Assembly (NCBI GenBank): GCA_960531495.1
Contig: OY482855.1
Span: forward strand, 7,922,026 to 7,986,025
Direction: 5' to 3'
Length of the DNA stretch: 64,000 nucleotides
Origin: Zeus faber
Lineage: Eukaryota > Chordata > Actinopteri > Zeiformes > Zeidae
The notes beneath the pieces were generated by a model. The model had not been told where the DNA came from. It saw only the letters and a program-made list of their open reading frames with translations, and searched no databases. The translations under genes and the position numbers were made by a program. Positions 1 through 10,919 of the stretch are shown in pieces (within the stretch, counting starts at the first letter, position 1; each line of letters begins with the position of its first letter).

Positions 1-1922
1 GGGCCCACGGAGGATCCACCGCGGTAAGCGCGGCAGCATTCGGGTCAGAATGAGGACGCAAACTTACCGTCCACCTCTGCCAAGCATCATTCTTGCTAAT
101 GTCCAGTCCCCGAAGAACAAGATGGACCTTCCAGCGAGGGTTGCATTCCAAAAGGATACGAGAAATTGTTGTGTCAAACATGGCTGAACCGGCTGGTGCC
201 GGATGAAGCCATTTGTCCAGCCCAGTCTATCTCTGTGTTCCGCACTGACTTCAAAACAAACATTCTGATGCGGCTGTGGTGGCAGCTGGGGACTTTAACA
301 GGGCGAACCTTAACAAAGTTCTGCCTATTTTACATCAACGCAAAACGTGAGCCACCAGGGGAGACAGAACTTTGGGCCACTTTTACACATTGTACAAGAA
401 CGTCTCGCTACCTGCTTTCGGGAACAAGCGGCAGTCGTACCGATCAAAGACCGCGCTCCAGGACGCTCTTACTGACGTCAGTGTGTTTACGGAAGTAGCT
501 ACGAGCTTCGTAGCCACATTAGTGGACAGCATCGTCCCCAGGTTGAAAGTTCGGATATTTCCAAACCAGAAAGCGTGGGTCGATAAATCCAGCCGCGGCG
601 CTTTGAATGTTCGCACGGCCGCTTACAACGACGGTCTTGTATCCGGAAATATGGACAGTTACAAAGCGGCGTCGTACAATCTGCGGAGGGCGGTGAAGGA
701 CGCAAACGGACATACGGGGATAGAGTGGAGCGACCGATGGAGCAACGGGACACCAGACGCTTGTGACAGGGGCTGCGGACTATAACGAACTACAACAGCA
801 GCTCCTCTCCAGCCACGAGTGTGGACGCCTCCCTAGCCAACGAATTGAACTCCCAATTTTGCGCGGTTTGAGTCTGGCAACAACACCGCTAGCTCGCCAG
901 CTCATTGGAATTACACCGCTGAGGATGAGCGCGCACTCCGTGTCAGAGCATGATGCCAGGAGGGCTTTCATGCGTGTGAACACAAGCAGGAAAGGCATAT
1001 CTGGGTGGAACTACCCTCCCCTCCCTGCAGGACTTATACACCAGGAGGTGTAGTAGCAGAGCCCGCAGGATCATGAAGGATCCTCACCACCCCAACAACG
1101 GACTGTTCCAGCTGTTGCAGTCGGGCAAGCGCCTCCGCAGCTACACAGCGAGAACAGAGAGAGTGAGACGGAGTTTCTTCCCGCAAGCCATAAGAACTGT
1201 CAATGCTGAACTAACCAGGGGTCCTCACTGAGCCACACCCATAGGCTCCACTACCTTACTGTACTGTATGTAGCATACTGTACTGCAAGTTACTGCATCA
1301 CTGTTCTGGGTTACTGCATACTGCTTTGTATTGCTGTTCTGTTCGGTGTTACTGTACTGCTGTGTCATACTGCTGTATACTGTACTGTATATCTCCATAC
1401 ACACTTTATTTACATGCACTTTACTGCACATATCTGTAAATACAAATAGCCTATCCCATATACATAACTCTGTTCCCCTCTATTTTGTACCCCCACTTTG
1501 TATTATCTTTTTGAGTCTTATTTTATTTTTATTTTATTTGATTTATATTATTCTATTCACTGACTGCATTACATTTTAGGAATCAGTTAGTTTCAGTTAG
1601 TTAGATAGGTAGTAATTTTGTTAGCTATTATGTTAGCTTTAAGGCAGTGAAGATGCAGTATCTCTTCTGCTATTTTGTTGCACTGTTACTAAGAAAAATG
1701 TATAATTGTTTTATTTTAGATTTTGATTTGGAGCGAAGCTGGAGTGCGTGTGCCAAAGTTTTGTTGTTTTTTTTATTGTAAAGTTTGTTGTAATTTTCTA
1801 TTTGAGTGTTTGAATGTTAAGTTTATATAATGTAAAACTGGTCTGATATTTATTTTGTTCCATGTAGCACTGAAGGGAAAAATACTATACGATCACAGAT
1901 ATTTGTTTAAATTGTAATATTC
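1..1922 (+). mobile_element. Degenerate L2-like LINE, internally deleted
   Basis: This is an old copy of the same LINE family as the near-complete copies at 18592-22126 and 37254-40571. Bases 1-110 match their 5' coding start (Met-Arg-Thr followed by the conserved ANVQS-type endonuclease start). Bases 110-990 carry scrambled endonuclease and linker sequence with many frameshifts. Bases 1005-1230 jump to the C-terminal end of the reverse transcriptase, so the catalytic palm is missing. Bases 1231-1920 are the 3' UTR, rich in TACTGTACTG, as in the intact copies. No frame longer than about 140 codons survives, so it is a fossil. The true 5' end may lie left of the window. Confidence 0.85.
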
Positions 1923-2400
1923 AGTCCTAGCTCCTGGAATTTGACAGCCCGTCTGTTGGGGACTATGGTATTGAAAGCTGAACTTGAACTTGAACTTGAA
2001 CTTGAACTTGAACTTGATCTGTAGTCAATGAACAGCAATCTCACAGAGGCCCTCCTCTGGCCATCCAGGTGCGTCTGTGTGGTATAAAAGTGCCAGGTGC
2101 AAAAATAAAAGTACTATTGAACATATTTTGGCGAACTTCACTTATTATTTACAACACATTTACACTTTGGTCACCTATATATATATAAATAAATTTAAAT
2201 ATGTAAAAATATAAATATATATATATATAAATTTGTTCAATTAATTAAGACTATGCATACTTCTGTTTTTATTGTACTGGAATCACTTTATCGATTTATG
2301 GTATTCCAAAATTAAAATAGCTGCCAAATCTCCGATAAATAAATGTTGAGGATGTGTTGATTACTGTCCCAAATAAATACATAAATAAAGTGTGATTAAA
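1576..2400. repeat. Segment repeated at 28830-29590
   Basis: L2-like 3' UTR, the inverted RT fragment and about 300 bp of AT-rich sequence beyond it recur in the same order and orientation at 28830-29590. Landmarks include the shared word CATATTTTGGCGAACTTCAC at about 2121 and 29342. Differences are scattered substitutions, AT-repeat length and the hexamer expansion. No gene is visible in it. Confidence 0.8.
1925..2110 (-). mobile_element. Inverted L2-like reverse-transcriptase fragment with GAACTT expansion
   Basis: This stretch matches the minus-strand LINE at about 38669-38800 (RT motif A region), so it is inverted relative to the LINE immediately to its left. Inside it, at 1978-2016, the hexamer GAACTT is repeated about six times. 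The related copy at 29180-29310 lacks this expansion. Inverted terminal pieces are known products of twin priming during LINE insertion, but the sharing of this structure at two loci suggests a later duplication. Confidence 0.75.
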
Positions 2401-2586
2401 GCAAATGCACAGAAGAAGAGCTGCTGAAGATGGTTAACTGTGGTGACAAAAGTGTCCAAGAACATAACTTTGTATATAGTGTAGCATTAGTTTTTTCATA
2501 AATTAAATGAGATTTGACAGCCACGATCATCTTGTCCTCCCTCCCACCCACCTCCAAAGCACTGAGGAATGTAAGGACATGTACAA
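2401..2586. other. AT-rich spacer, nothing recognised
   Basis: Short AT-rich stretch between the repeated LINE-derived segment and the AAT satellite. No coding, RNA or repeat feature is supported. Confidence 0.5.
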
Positions 2587-2645
2587 TAATAATAATAATA
2601 ATGATGATAATAATACTAATAATATTACAGTTACTTTAATAATAA

Positions 2646-2685
<40 letters not shown>

Positions 2686-2705
2686 GTTGTTGTTTTATTA
2701 TTATT

Positions 2706-2743
<38 letters not shown>

Positions 2744-2815
2744 TAATAATAATAATAATAATAATAACAATATTGTTATTGTTATTAATGTTATTATTAT
2801 TATAATTATTATGCA
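2587..2815. repeat. AAT/ATT trinucleotide microsatellite in inverted halves
   Basis: About 230 bp of AAT or ATT triplets that switch strand sense several times: AAT, then TTA from about 2645, then AAT from about 2708, then TTA again near 2775. Neighbouring halves are complementary and could fold into hairpins. Long open frames of Asn, Ile or Leu here are repeat artefacts. Confidence 0.95.
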
Positions 2816-2941
2816 TGTGTGATTTGTTATTTGTGATTCGTGATTTGAGTGTTTTGATCTGTAGAGGTTGGATGTAAGTTGGGAAGTCGGAGCTGAAAGA
2901 TGAGTATCTATAGAAAATGTGTCTGTCTTTCCCCTGTGCAG

Positions 2942-3074
2942 GAGACGTGTCCTATCCCTATCTGGGGGGATAGAAGTGGTGGGAGAAGTGAGGTGGGAGC
3001 TGGTGCTGTGTCTCCTGGCCTGCTGGGTGGCCTGCTACTTCAGCATTTGGAAGGGAGTCCGCTCCACTGGAAAG
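2942..3074 (+). CDS. SLC6 transporter exon (TM4 region)
   Basis: 133 bp between a TTTCCCCTGTGCAG acceptor and a GTAATT donor. It encodes the VLSLSGGIE element and the TM4 hydrophobic segment ending [10 protein letters not shown], a strongly conserved SLC6 block. It enters with one base of a split codon and ends in phase 0. Confidence 0.9.
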
Positions 3075-6000
3075 GTAATTGAAACAAGAACCTGTATAGT
3101 GGAGTACCGCATTTTTTGCGTTTGATCGGCTTCGTCTGTAACCTCTGGAAAAGCAGAATGAGTTTTCCATATTCTTCTGAGTCTGAATACATTCAGAAAC
3201 ATAGATAATTTTTTCGGATGGGCAATATCAGCAACAGTAGGAGATCAAAATTCGACTCATTAAAATGTTTCCTGAACTGTTTTGGCCTATCTTTATTTAG
3301 GTGGTGTATTTCACGGCTGTGTTCCCCTATGTAATGCTGGCGATCTTGCTGGTCAGGGGGTTGACGCTACCAGGAGCCTGGCAGGGTGTGGTCTTCTACC
3401 TGTATCCAGACCCCACACGGCTAGCGGACCTCCAGGTGGGGATGAGCCCACATGACCTTACTTTCTGTCCCTAGTGGTACGATGTGTCAGATGGGGCAGG
3501 CTGGAAGTAGAAGGCCTGTTTGGGTAGAAGTGGTGATCCCCTCTGTTTCATTAAGGATGGGGGATGAAAATGTTGTCATAAGGGACAACACATGGTAGTT
3601 CCACACATTCTAAAATGAAAGATTGTCTCAAAATTATGATTTTTCTTTCTGCATCACTAGTATTCGGTCATAGGGTGAATGACTTATATCACTTCATGTG
3701 ATGTCTTTTTTTGTTAATTTTATGCCACTATCATAGTATAAGCTTAAAATCATGTATAATTCACATCAACCTTGTGAAGATTAGCCAATTACTGGCACTG
3801 AACATTGAAACATAAAGATGTCGGTAGAGACTTTATTTTCCTCAAAATTATGGAGATACACTTCATGTACATTCTTTGTGTTACAACATTTGTAGCTTTC
3901 TGAGAATGTTAGCTGGCATCGATATACAATGTATGTGTTTGTGGTAAGTCAGGTGTGGATGGAGGCGTCCTCTCAGATATTCTTCTCCTACGGTGTGGCG
4001 GCAGGGACTGTCAACACGCTGAGCAGCTATAACAACATCAATAACAACTGTTACAAGTGAGCTCCAACATCTGCCCCATTTAAAAAATCTTTTCAATCTG
4101 TATTGTCACAATTTTCCTTAACATCATTGTTGTTCAACACAATTACATTACATATGCATTATATACTTATACATTACATAAGATCTGGATTTTGATTTTG
4201 AGGCAATTGAATATATACTCTCCGATGGACGGCCAATCCTGAAGATGAAGAATTACAGTGTATTGTTATAGAATGGGAATCTGGACTATGGCTTTGTCTC
4301 AAATCTTATCCATAATTAATTTAATGAATAACACTTTCTGTTGACACTAGAAACATGCAGAATAGTTTCATAACCAATTTCACTGCTTCAGATTTCACAA
4401 GAAACACACTATACTCTTGCTTTTGTGCAGGGACAGTCTGTGGCTGTGTGTGCTGAACACTGCTACCAGTTTTATAGCTGGCTTTGCTGTATTCTCTACA
4501 CTGGGATTCATGGCCCACCAACAGGGTGTTTCCATCGAAATGGTGGTGGACTCTGGTAAAGTATTCTGTTATTTGTGTCGTCAATGCAGGACTGGTTTAT
4601 GTGCTTTGATTGACATCCTAGAACGACAAACGAATGACTATACAGTTTATATATATATATATATTTTTTTTTCTTTTTATTTTTTTTTTATTTTTATATA
4701 TATATAAATATATATACGTATATTTAAATTTGGTCCAAAGTGTTATTTCAACCCTACACCTCAATTATATTTGAACCTGAAGACAAGAGCTGCAGTAGAT
4801 AAGGAAAAAAAGCCACATTTCTCACAATTTACTTACAATTTATAGGTAGATTTCTCACAATTTAAGTATTGGTAAATTTAGGTTAATTCAATAAATTGTG
4901 AATAGCGTACCTACAGGTCAATTACCAGGTAATCGCGACCTGACCTTAGCAAATTAGATCATTGTTGAGAGTATCTCGAGAAAATTATTACAAACGTTAC
5001 GATTGCTTGTCACCAGGTCAGATTCCCTTCAAAATCTAACAAACAAAGCAATTGCAAAGCCACAGTTTCTGACACATCAGTAACAGTAATGTCAACCAAT
5101 CCCTATACATCTCGCAGCTTTTATCCAAACTCCCGCAAGCCCCACCAGAGAGCTAATAGTTTTGGGTTTTTCTCTGACAAGAGGCGATGGAGCTCATGGA
5201 ATGGTTATACATATCAATATTCCAATGCATATGTGACAGGCTATATGTGAGAAGCTACAAAATAACTATGTGTTTTCTCAGTTGAGCCATTAACTCCCTG
5301 TATGTTCATGCAGGCCCCGGTTTGGCCTTCATAGCGTTTCCCCAAGCTGTGGCCATGATGCCGCTGCCTCAGCTCTGGGCTGTCTGCTTCTTCCTCATGC
5401 TCATTCTGCTGGGATTGGACACACTGGTAAGACACACACTAGGAAATACTGTCACAATATTGGGTTCCATGCAGTGTAAGAGGTCAAAGTTACAGTCTAC
5501 CCTGAAATCTGGTCAAATAATTTGGTTTTATAAATTGGTCTCACAATTGGTCATTTGAAAAACAGGGTGTGCAGGGCCCTTTGCAAACTCAAATGAAAAA
5601 GGATCCATGCCCCATGACGAGCAGTCTGTTTGTGTTAGAATTATGATTAAATGTACTTGCATAAATCTGTATTTATCTCACAGCGAACATTCACTCCTTT
5701 GGCTCTCCCTCAGTTTGTAGGTCTGGAGACCATTACCTCCTCGCTTACCGACATGTTCCCAGGGCAGTTGCGCCGGCCATGGCGCAGGGAAGTCTTCCTC
5801 CTCATCGTCTGCCTCTCCTGCTTCCTCTTCCAGATTTCACTCACTACTGAGGTTTCATCCCCACAATTTCATGTATTTAGTGACTAACCAACCAATGGTT
5901 AGCCTTTATCCAGTTGGCATGTTTAAGGGATCATCTCTTTTCATTGTACAAGCAGGAGTTATTTAGGGGCTGACAAGATATGCATGACAACATTGATGAT

Positions 6001-9000
6001 AACCAGAGCTGTTTTTTTTCTGGGGCTGTTTTGGAGAAGGCCAGCCTAGAATTCCTTTAAAGTACACAAGATCAGAATAAAAATACCTTTCTGTGGGTAT
6101 ATACTGTATGTTATGGCTGTACTTGCTCAATCAGAGTGAAAGATTATATGTCAGTGCTGTGCTTACTTGTGATGGAAAGTGAATGCTCCTCTGCCTCTAG
6201 TGGGGTTGTTTGAAAAACCCATGTGGGTTCATCAAGGAGGTGCAGACATGGGGCAAAGGTTTCTAACAGTAAAAAATCCTGGTGTTGTCCATGGGCTTTT
6301 AGTTCTAAGCTCACGATTCATTACTTCTAGGAGTTTTGGTGATGAACCAACATGTTTGTTTACGTTCACATGCCACTTTCAATTCTATTGTCTTTTTCCA
6401 GGGGGGTGGTTATGTTTTTCAGCTTATTGACTACTATGGCTGTAATGGAGCTTGTCTACTCTGTGTGGCTGTCTGCGAGTCCCTGGCCGTGGGCTGGGGT
6501 TTTGGTCAGTTCCTTTAACATCATCATCCAACTACATTTGCATATCCAAAGAATTTAAAGCAAAAAAGGTAGTATTTATTCAAACGTGTTCTGTAAAACT
6601 ATCATTTAGGGGCTGACAAGATGTATGACGCCATTGAGGATATGGTTGGACAGAAGCCGTGTTTTCTTTTCAAGCTCTGCTGGCGCTATCTGACCCCTCT
6701 GCTCTGCCTGGTGAGTCACATATTCAACAGGAATTAAAAGAGGCTTTTTGTAGCTCAGTGGATACATCATGACACTTACTACACCATAATGTCTATTGGG
6801 TATACTGCCCATTTAGCATTACTACAAGTGTGTGATGGCTACGATTCTCTCCATGGAGAATGGAGCATCCTAATGGAGCCAGTATGGGATACAGTAACAA
6901 CATGACTAAAATTAAACTTCACAGGGCAACAGACATGCATTGCTGTCCACACGATCTACATTTGGCTCATGTTAGCAAAATTGTTAACGAGGCCTCTGAA
7001 CAAAGCTTTGCATTATATTTCTCTAAGAAGCACTTAACTTAAATCATGTGGCATTGTTAATTTAAAAAAATACAAAACAGTGCGATGGATGGGATGAGCA
7101 GCCACACCTGATGCCCTTTGGATGGGCTAATGAGCGGCAGGTTTAAAAATCCCATCAACAAACACACTCAGGAAAGGAGCCCATGTCATGACATGTTCAA
7201 GCTGCTCCTCGCTAATTCCACCTAGCCTTCTAGCTACAATAAACTGTCTCTGTGCCGGAGGGCCCTGAAAACGCCACTTGGATGGCATGTGGTGGCAAGA
7301 ACTGCCACACTGGCACCTGAGCAGGGACTCCGGCACAGGGAAGGGACACAGAAGGGCCGTCCGAAGATGTCCTGGAGCCACCAGCGGTTCAACGGGCGGC
7401 CCAGCACCAACCCTCTCCCGACTGGCAGCAGCAGCACCCAGGGGGTCTGGCGGCGGACCGGGGGACAAGCGGCGCAACATCCATCACAGGTAACCACTGG
7501 CAGCTAGCTTCTCAGCCCAGCAGCCATTGCTGGGACCATCTAGCAGCCCAGCAGCCATGCCACCCCTCGGCCCCACAGCAGCCAAGTCCGGCCACGGTGT
7601 CACCAGCCAGCGCAGCAGCCCAAGGCCCCATGCTCCAGAAGGGAGTAGGGGGGCAGTCTGTTGTCGCCCTGGTGGCAGTAGGCTGATTTTCCATGCTGCT
7701 CTTTGGAACCCAGGTCCTCTGGAAGGGGACCAGTTAATTTGTTTTACATTTATTTGTATAAGGTTTGGGAACCCTGTTTCAGAGTCCAGTATTGTATTTA
7801 TTTTTAGGTATAGTAACCCTGGGTCAGAGTCTGTTTTAAGCATTTCTTTTCATTTTTGTTCTCTGCTTGGTGGCGGGGGCCGGCGTAGGCTTTGGCCAGG
7901 AATCTTTCATGGCCTCAGTTTGGTGTTGGGGTTATGGGGTGGCTTGAGGCGCCACACCTGATGCTCGTTGGTTGGGCTAATGAAAGGCAGGTTTAAAAAC
8001 CCCCTCCACGCATTCAGGAGAGGAGCCCGTGTCATGACACGTTCAGTCTGCTCCTAACTAATTCCACCTAGCCTTCTATCTCCAATAAACTGGTGTTTAC
8101 AACTGTCTCTGTGCCGGAGGGCCCTGAAAATGCCACTTGGGTGGCGTTTGGTGGCAAGAACTGTCACAGTTAGGTTTCTCTTAGAGGTCTGAGAAACCTC
8201 CATCTGAACAACTTCGTCTGGTCTTCTGTGTCTTCCAGGTTTGCCTTGTTTGCTTTTTCCTGTACCACCAGCCACTCACATCCAGCCAGGGCTACGTGTA
8301 CCCAGACTGGGCCTACAGTGTCGGATGGGCCATGGCCCTTTCCTCCATACTCATGGTGCCGCTGTGGGGTGCTGTCAACATCTGCTTTGCCCGGGGAAGC
8401 CTTACTCAGGTGGGACCTCACAAGCTATTAGGGCTGGACATTAGGCTAGGATTTTACACTCTCGTTTGTTTCTTTATCGCGTCATATACTCAGGAGTGAG
8501 GTAGAATAACAGTTGTAAAACTTATTCTGTGTTGAAACAACTCAGAACTCCTTGATACAGGGAGGTCTTTATAGGATATCTTTTAGGTAGGTCGCTCAAG
8601 TACAACACAAACTGTGCTTCTACACATGAAGTTCCCCTCGACAAACAAAGGGCTTTTCCATTCTGTGGCATCACTACATCACCAATTCACATTTGTATGT
8701 TGATTTATTATTGTCTCAGGAAGGTTTTTTAAGATGGCAAAGATCGGAAGTAGATGAAGACCTATTCTAGGACATTGGAAATTAGCCACATGTGTCCCAA
8801 GCACAGGGTAAATGACAATTGTATACAGCTCCACCAACTCTACCCCCCCCCCCCCCCCCCCCCACACACACACTGCCCCTGGATTTTAACAGAATCTTAA
8901 ACTCCTGAGTGAACCCGTTGGAGACTCTGCATGCCGCGAAGAGCTGCAGACGACTACAGCAGTGACAGCCCTTCCAAATGAGGCCGAAATGATGCTCCAT

Positions 9001-9633
9001 CACGGCCTTGCCCTGAGACCTGGAAACACTGGAATATTGAGAGGTTGTTCAGAAATTGGCCATGAGTGATTTGGAGATTTGCTAAGCTCTTATCTGTTAG
9101 ATGAATATAATGTCTGAAATTGGTGCCTTAACCACAGTACACATTATCCAAGGTGAAACCCAAACGTTTAAGGAGCATTCGTTGGATGTGAAACGGTTGG
9201 TTCCTTGCACGGTTTATGTTGGAAAGCAAAACTTATATCTGGTTCAATACACATACAAGATATGCATCTGTGGCTTACAATGCAGGCTATGATCTAACAC
9301 CAAAATACATGAACCCTTCAAAAATATTGAAGATCACAACATATGGTAACCGCTTTAGAGTTAAAATGATATGATTGATGTTGTGTGTGAATGATCTGTG
9401 TGTAACTGCATGCTTTGACATACCTCATGACAATGACTCCGTCTGTATGTCTAGGGTATTCAGGCTGCCCACTTTCCACACAAGGTCTTGACGGGCTTGA
9501 CTCTTTATGTCTGTGTTTCCAGGAGTTGAATGGTATGTCCATTATTAGGGGTCTAGCCCGTAGACCGGAGCCTAAAACTATCTGGAACACCAACTTCGGC
9601 AAAACACACAAACACAGTTTACATCTTGTTTGA
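2942..9633 (+). CDS. SLC6-family Na+/Cl- dependent transporter (GABA/taurine/betaine/creatine branch), 3' part of the gene
   Basis: Ten exons on the plus strand: 2942-3074, 3301-3435, 3953-4056, 4431-4555, 5314-5426, 5714-5851, 6402-6504, 6610-6710, 8239-8409 and probably 9523-9633. All joins keep one frame, and the splice sites are AG/GT. The protein runs from the VLSLSGGIE element before TM4 to the end. It contains the TM6 segment FFSY..GT..SYNN, the NNNCYKD loop, the TM7 asparagine (VLNTATSF), the TM8 LGLD sodium-site motif, the [10 protein letters not shown] loop and the YDAIEDMVG helix of the neurotransmitter:sodium symporters. These are plasma-membrane proteins that import amino acids or related osmolytes with Na+ and Cl-. 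The exact substrate cannot be fixed: FYLYPD resembles taurine/creatine carriers and NNNCY resembles GAT/betaine carriers. TM1-3 exons must lie left of the window. The TM8 motif has Thr where Ser is usual after LGLD. No break is seen in the ten exons. Confidence 0.85.
3301..3435 (+). CDS. SLC6 transporter exon (TM5 and following loop)
   Basis: 135 bp, acceptor TTTATTTAG, donor GTGGGG. It encodes [10 protein letters not shown], the TM5 core, LTLPGAWQG and [14 protein letters not shown]. Length and phase (0/0) match the conserved SLC6 exon. Confidence 0.9.
3953..4056 (+). CDS. SLC6 transporter exon (TM6)
   Basis: 104 bp, donor GTGAGC. It encodes TM6, [18 protein letters not shown], then the SSYNN..NNNCY loop. 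The unwound part of TM6 contributes substrate, Na+ and Cl- contacts in this family. It ends with two bases of a Lys codon completed in the next exon. Confidence 0.9.
4431..4555 (+). CDS. SLC6 transporter exon (TM7)
   Basis: 125 bp, acceptor TTTTGTGCAG, donor GTAAAG. It encodes [18 protein letters not shown] and the GFMAHQQGV loop. The TM7 Asn is a Na1-site residue in homologues. Confidence 0.9.
4640..4720. repeat. AT and T-rich low-complexity tract in intron
   Basis: A TA-dinucleotide run followed by T-rich and TATATA sequence inside the 758-bp intron 4556-5313. The rest of that intron shows nothing recognisable. Confidence 0.8.
5314..5426 (+). CDS. SLC6 transporter exon (GPGLAF loop and TM8)
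   Basis: 113 bp, donor GTAAGA. It encodes [13 protein letters not shown] and TM8 with LGLDTL. The Asp of LGLD binds sodium in homologues. A closely matching second copy lies at 34556-34668. Confidence 0.92.
5714..5851 (+). CDS. SLC6 transporter exon (TM8 end to TM9)
   Basis: 138 bp, acceptor CTCCCTCAG, donor GTTTCA. It encodes [20 protein letters not shown], a basic turn, TM9 and LTTE. It is intact here; the second copy at 35034-35114 has lost 57 bp. Confidence 0.9.
6402..6504 (+). CDS. SLC6 transporter exon (TM10)
   Basis: 103 bp, donor GTCAGT. It encodes [20 protein letters not shown] and the rest of TM10 ending VGWGF. The second copy carries two in-frame stops at the matching place. Confidence 0.9.
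6610..6710 (+). CDS. SLC6 transporter exon (IEDM helix and TM11 start)
   Basis: 101 bp, acceptor CATTTAG, donor GTGAGT. It encodes [13 protein letters not shown], then the start of TM11. The YD.IEDM motif is a hallmark of the GABA/taurine/creatine SLC6 branch. Confidence 0.92.
7101..7309 (+). repeat. Left long terminal repeat
   Basis: About 209 bp, largely matching 7951-8168. It contains a TTTAAAAA motif at 7141 and an AATAAAC signal near 7238. Confidence 0.65.
7951..8168 (+). repeat. Right long terminal repeat
   Basis: About 218 bp. The same landmarks as the left repeat are present, with a short extra stretch (GGTGTTTAC) after the AATAAAC signal. Confidence 0.65.
8239..8409 (+). CDS. SLC6 transporter exon (TM11 end to TM12)
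   Basis: 171 bp, acceptor GTCTTCCAG, donor GTGGGA. It encodes [13 protein letters not shown], then [19 protein letters not shown] and TM12. The VYP.WAY..GW.MALSS block is conserved in the family. No copy of this exon is found in the duplicated locus. Confidence 0.9.
8842..8863. repeat. Poly-C tract
   Basis: About 22 consecutive C followed by a short ACAC run, inside the intron 8410-9522. That intron is otherwise unremarkable and has a close relative at 36770-37135. Confidence 0.9.
9523..9633 (+). CDS. Probable last SLC6 exon (cytoplasmic tail)
   Basis: After a pyrimidine tract and AG, a phase-0 frame of 36 codons begins [10 protein letters not shown], contains [10 protein letters not shown] and ends in TGA at 9631-9633. 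Phase agrees with the preceding exon, and the matching stretch survives at 42065-42301. The tail is not a recognisable SLC6 C-terminus, so the assignment rests on position, phase and the paralogous copy. Confidence 0.5.
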   Translation, partial: ELNGMSIIRGLARRPEPKTIWNTNFGKTHKHSLHLV

Positions 9634-10700
9634 GCAGCTTATGGTTGAAGTCTCATCGTTCATCTCTGAAAAGTACACACGTTCCCTGTGGTATAGGTTG
9701 ATACCAGAATTGTTTTTTCAACACTTATTTAATTCATAGCATATTGGCAAGATAATTATCATACTTTCTTTATGTATAGTACAATTATATTTCCTTTAAA
9801 AAAAATAGTAAATTTGATTTTCTCCCGTACCCTAATTGATTTTTCTCACGTATATCCCAAGGGGGGGATATACGGGAAAAATCAATTAGGGTACGGGAGA
9901 AAATCAACTCGCGTAAGCTTAACATTCTTTTGACAATCTAGAATCATCAAGGGCTACCTGCAAGAGTGCTAGAAAAATGATCAGCATTCACATTTGGTTA
10001 TTAGAAAAACAAACTCCTGTTCTCATATCAGGACTTTCAACCTGTATGTTTTCAGGGCTTTCAACCTGTCTCTCAATAGAGCAAGAAAATATTTACAAAT
10101 GTGCTACCTTTTGAGCATTTCCAACCCCTGAATTGATATATATGACAACATATGTGATTATAGAAATATTAACCTTTGATATGATATAAAAATGTGTATC
10201 AATTTTAAATGTAAAAGAATAGTTTTCAGTGGTGATTATAACACATGACATTGTAACACACAATAAGTATCGTTATAAGTGTTATGTAAGCAATAGCCTG
10301 TTTTTAAGTAGAGCCTTGCATGTTTTGTTTCCTCTATAAATGTTGGCACATACCTTAATTAATGTTGTTTATGAAACGTGATCAATCAAAACATATGTCA
10401 TTGTAAAGAATATGTGACATAAAAATAAAAACCTAACCATTCAATTTCTTTCAACAAACATTGATGTGGATATTCAGGGTGATCTTCATGTATTGGTGTG
10501 CTGTATGTTTGTGGGGGGTGGTTTGGCATTACTGTAGTTGTTGCTTCTGTTCCCGTCATCGTCTTCAGATTCTGTAATTTTAGAAGCCCAACATTCTTTT
10601 TCCATTCTTCTTCCACTCTGGTATATTGAATATATCAAAGAGGGTGTGGCTCACATGGAGAGGTTACTAGCCCGATCACATGTGAGCTGGTAGAGTGGAT
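9634..10700. other. Flank of the SLC6 gene shared with 42510-43393
   Basis: AT-rich sequence aligned with the duplicated locus up to about 10543. No host gene is seen. The stretch 10400-10543 read on the minus strand resembles the tail of the ERV envelope frame at 43267-43390. Bases 10544-10700 are not shared. Confidence 0.6.
9816..9905. repeat. Fold-back inverted repeat
   Basis: Arms of about 42 bp (9816-9858 and 9863-9905) are complementary except for one small indel, with almost no loop. The matching region of the duplicated copy (about 42655-42720) lacks the hairpin. Confidence 0.9.
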
Positions 10701-10718
10701 TTACATTTAGCAGATGGG

Positions 10719-10919
10719 TGGATTTACATTTAGCAGACGCTTTTATCAAAAGCGACTTACAATTATTCAAACACCGATGGCACAGCCATCAGGAGCAATT
10801 AGGGGTTAAGTGTCTTGCTCAAGGACACTACAGCATGCTAGCAGGAGGAGCCTGGGATCAAACCAGCAACCCTTAGACTACCAGATGACCAGCTCTACTA
10901 CCTGAGCTACCATCCCCAT
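10719..10919 (-). mobile_element. tRNA-derived SINE, reverse orientation
   Basis: This is the reverse complement of the SINE at 13190-13391, diverged. Landmarks are TTTACATTTAGCAGACGC at its left end, TCTTGCTCAAGGACACT in the body, and a tRNA-like head at the right end (CTACCTGAGCTACCATCCCC). The common fish SINE body is recognisable. Confidence 0.8.

Larger units (their letters stand above)
7101..8168 (+). mobile_element. Small non-autonomous LTR-type retroelement in an SLC6 intron
   Basis: Two direct repeats of about 210 bp (7101-7309 and 7951-8168) flank about 640 bp of GC-rich, Pro/Gln-biased sequence without a conserved protein. Each repeat starts GCCACACCTGATG, carries a TTTAAAAA box, an AATAAAC signal and the block TGTCTCTGTGCCGGAGGGCC, and ends near CACA. 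Just after the first repeat, TGGCACCTGAGCAGG (7311-) could serve as a primer-binding site. This is the layout of a deleted, TRIM-like LTR element. A related, more eroded copy sits in the duplicated intron at 36236-36760. No target-site duplication could be fixed, so the exact ends are uncertain. Confidence 0.65.

Noticed and set aside
2507-2816. Asn-, Ile- and Leu-run frames
   Set aside because: Artefacts of the AAT/ATT satellite.
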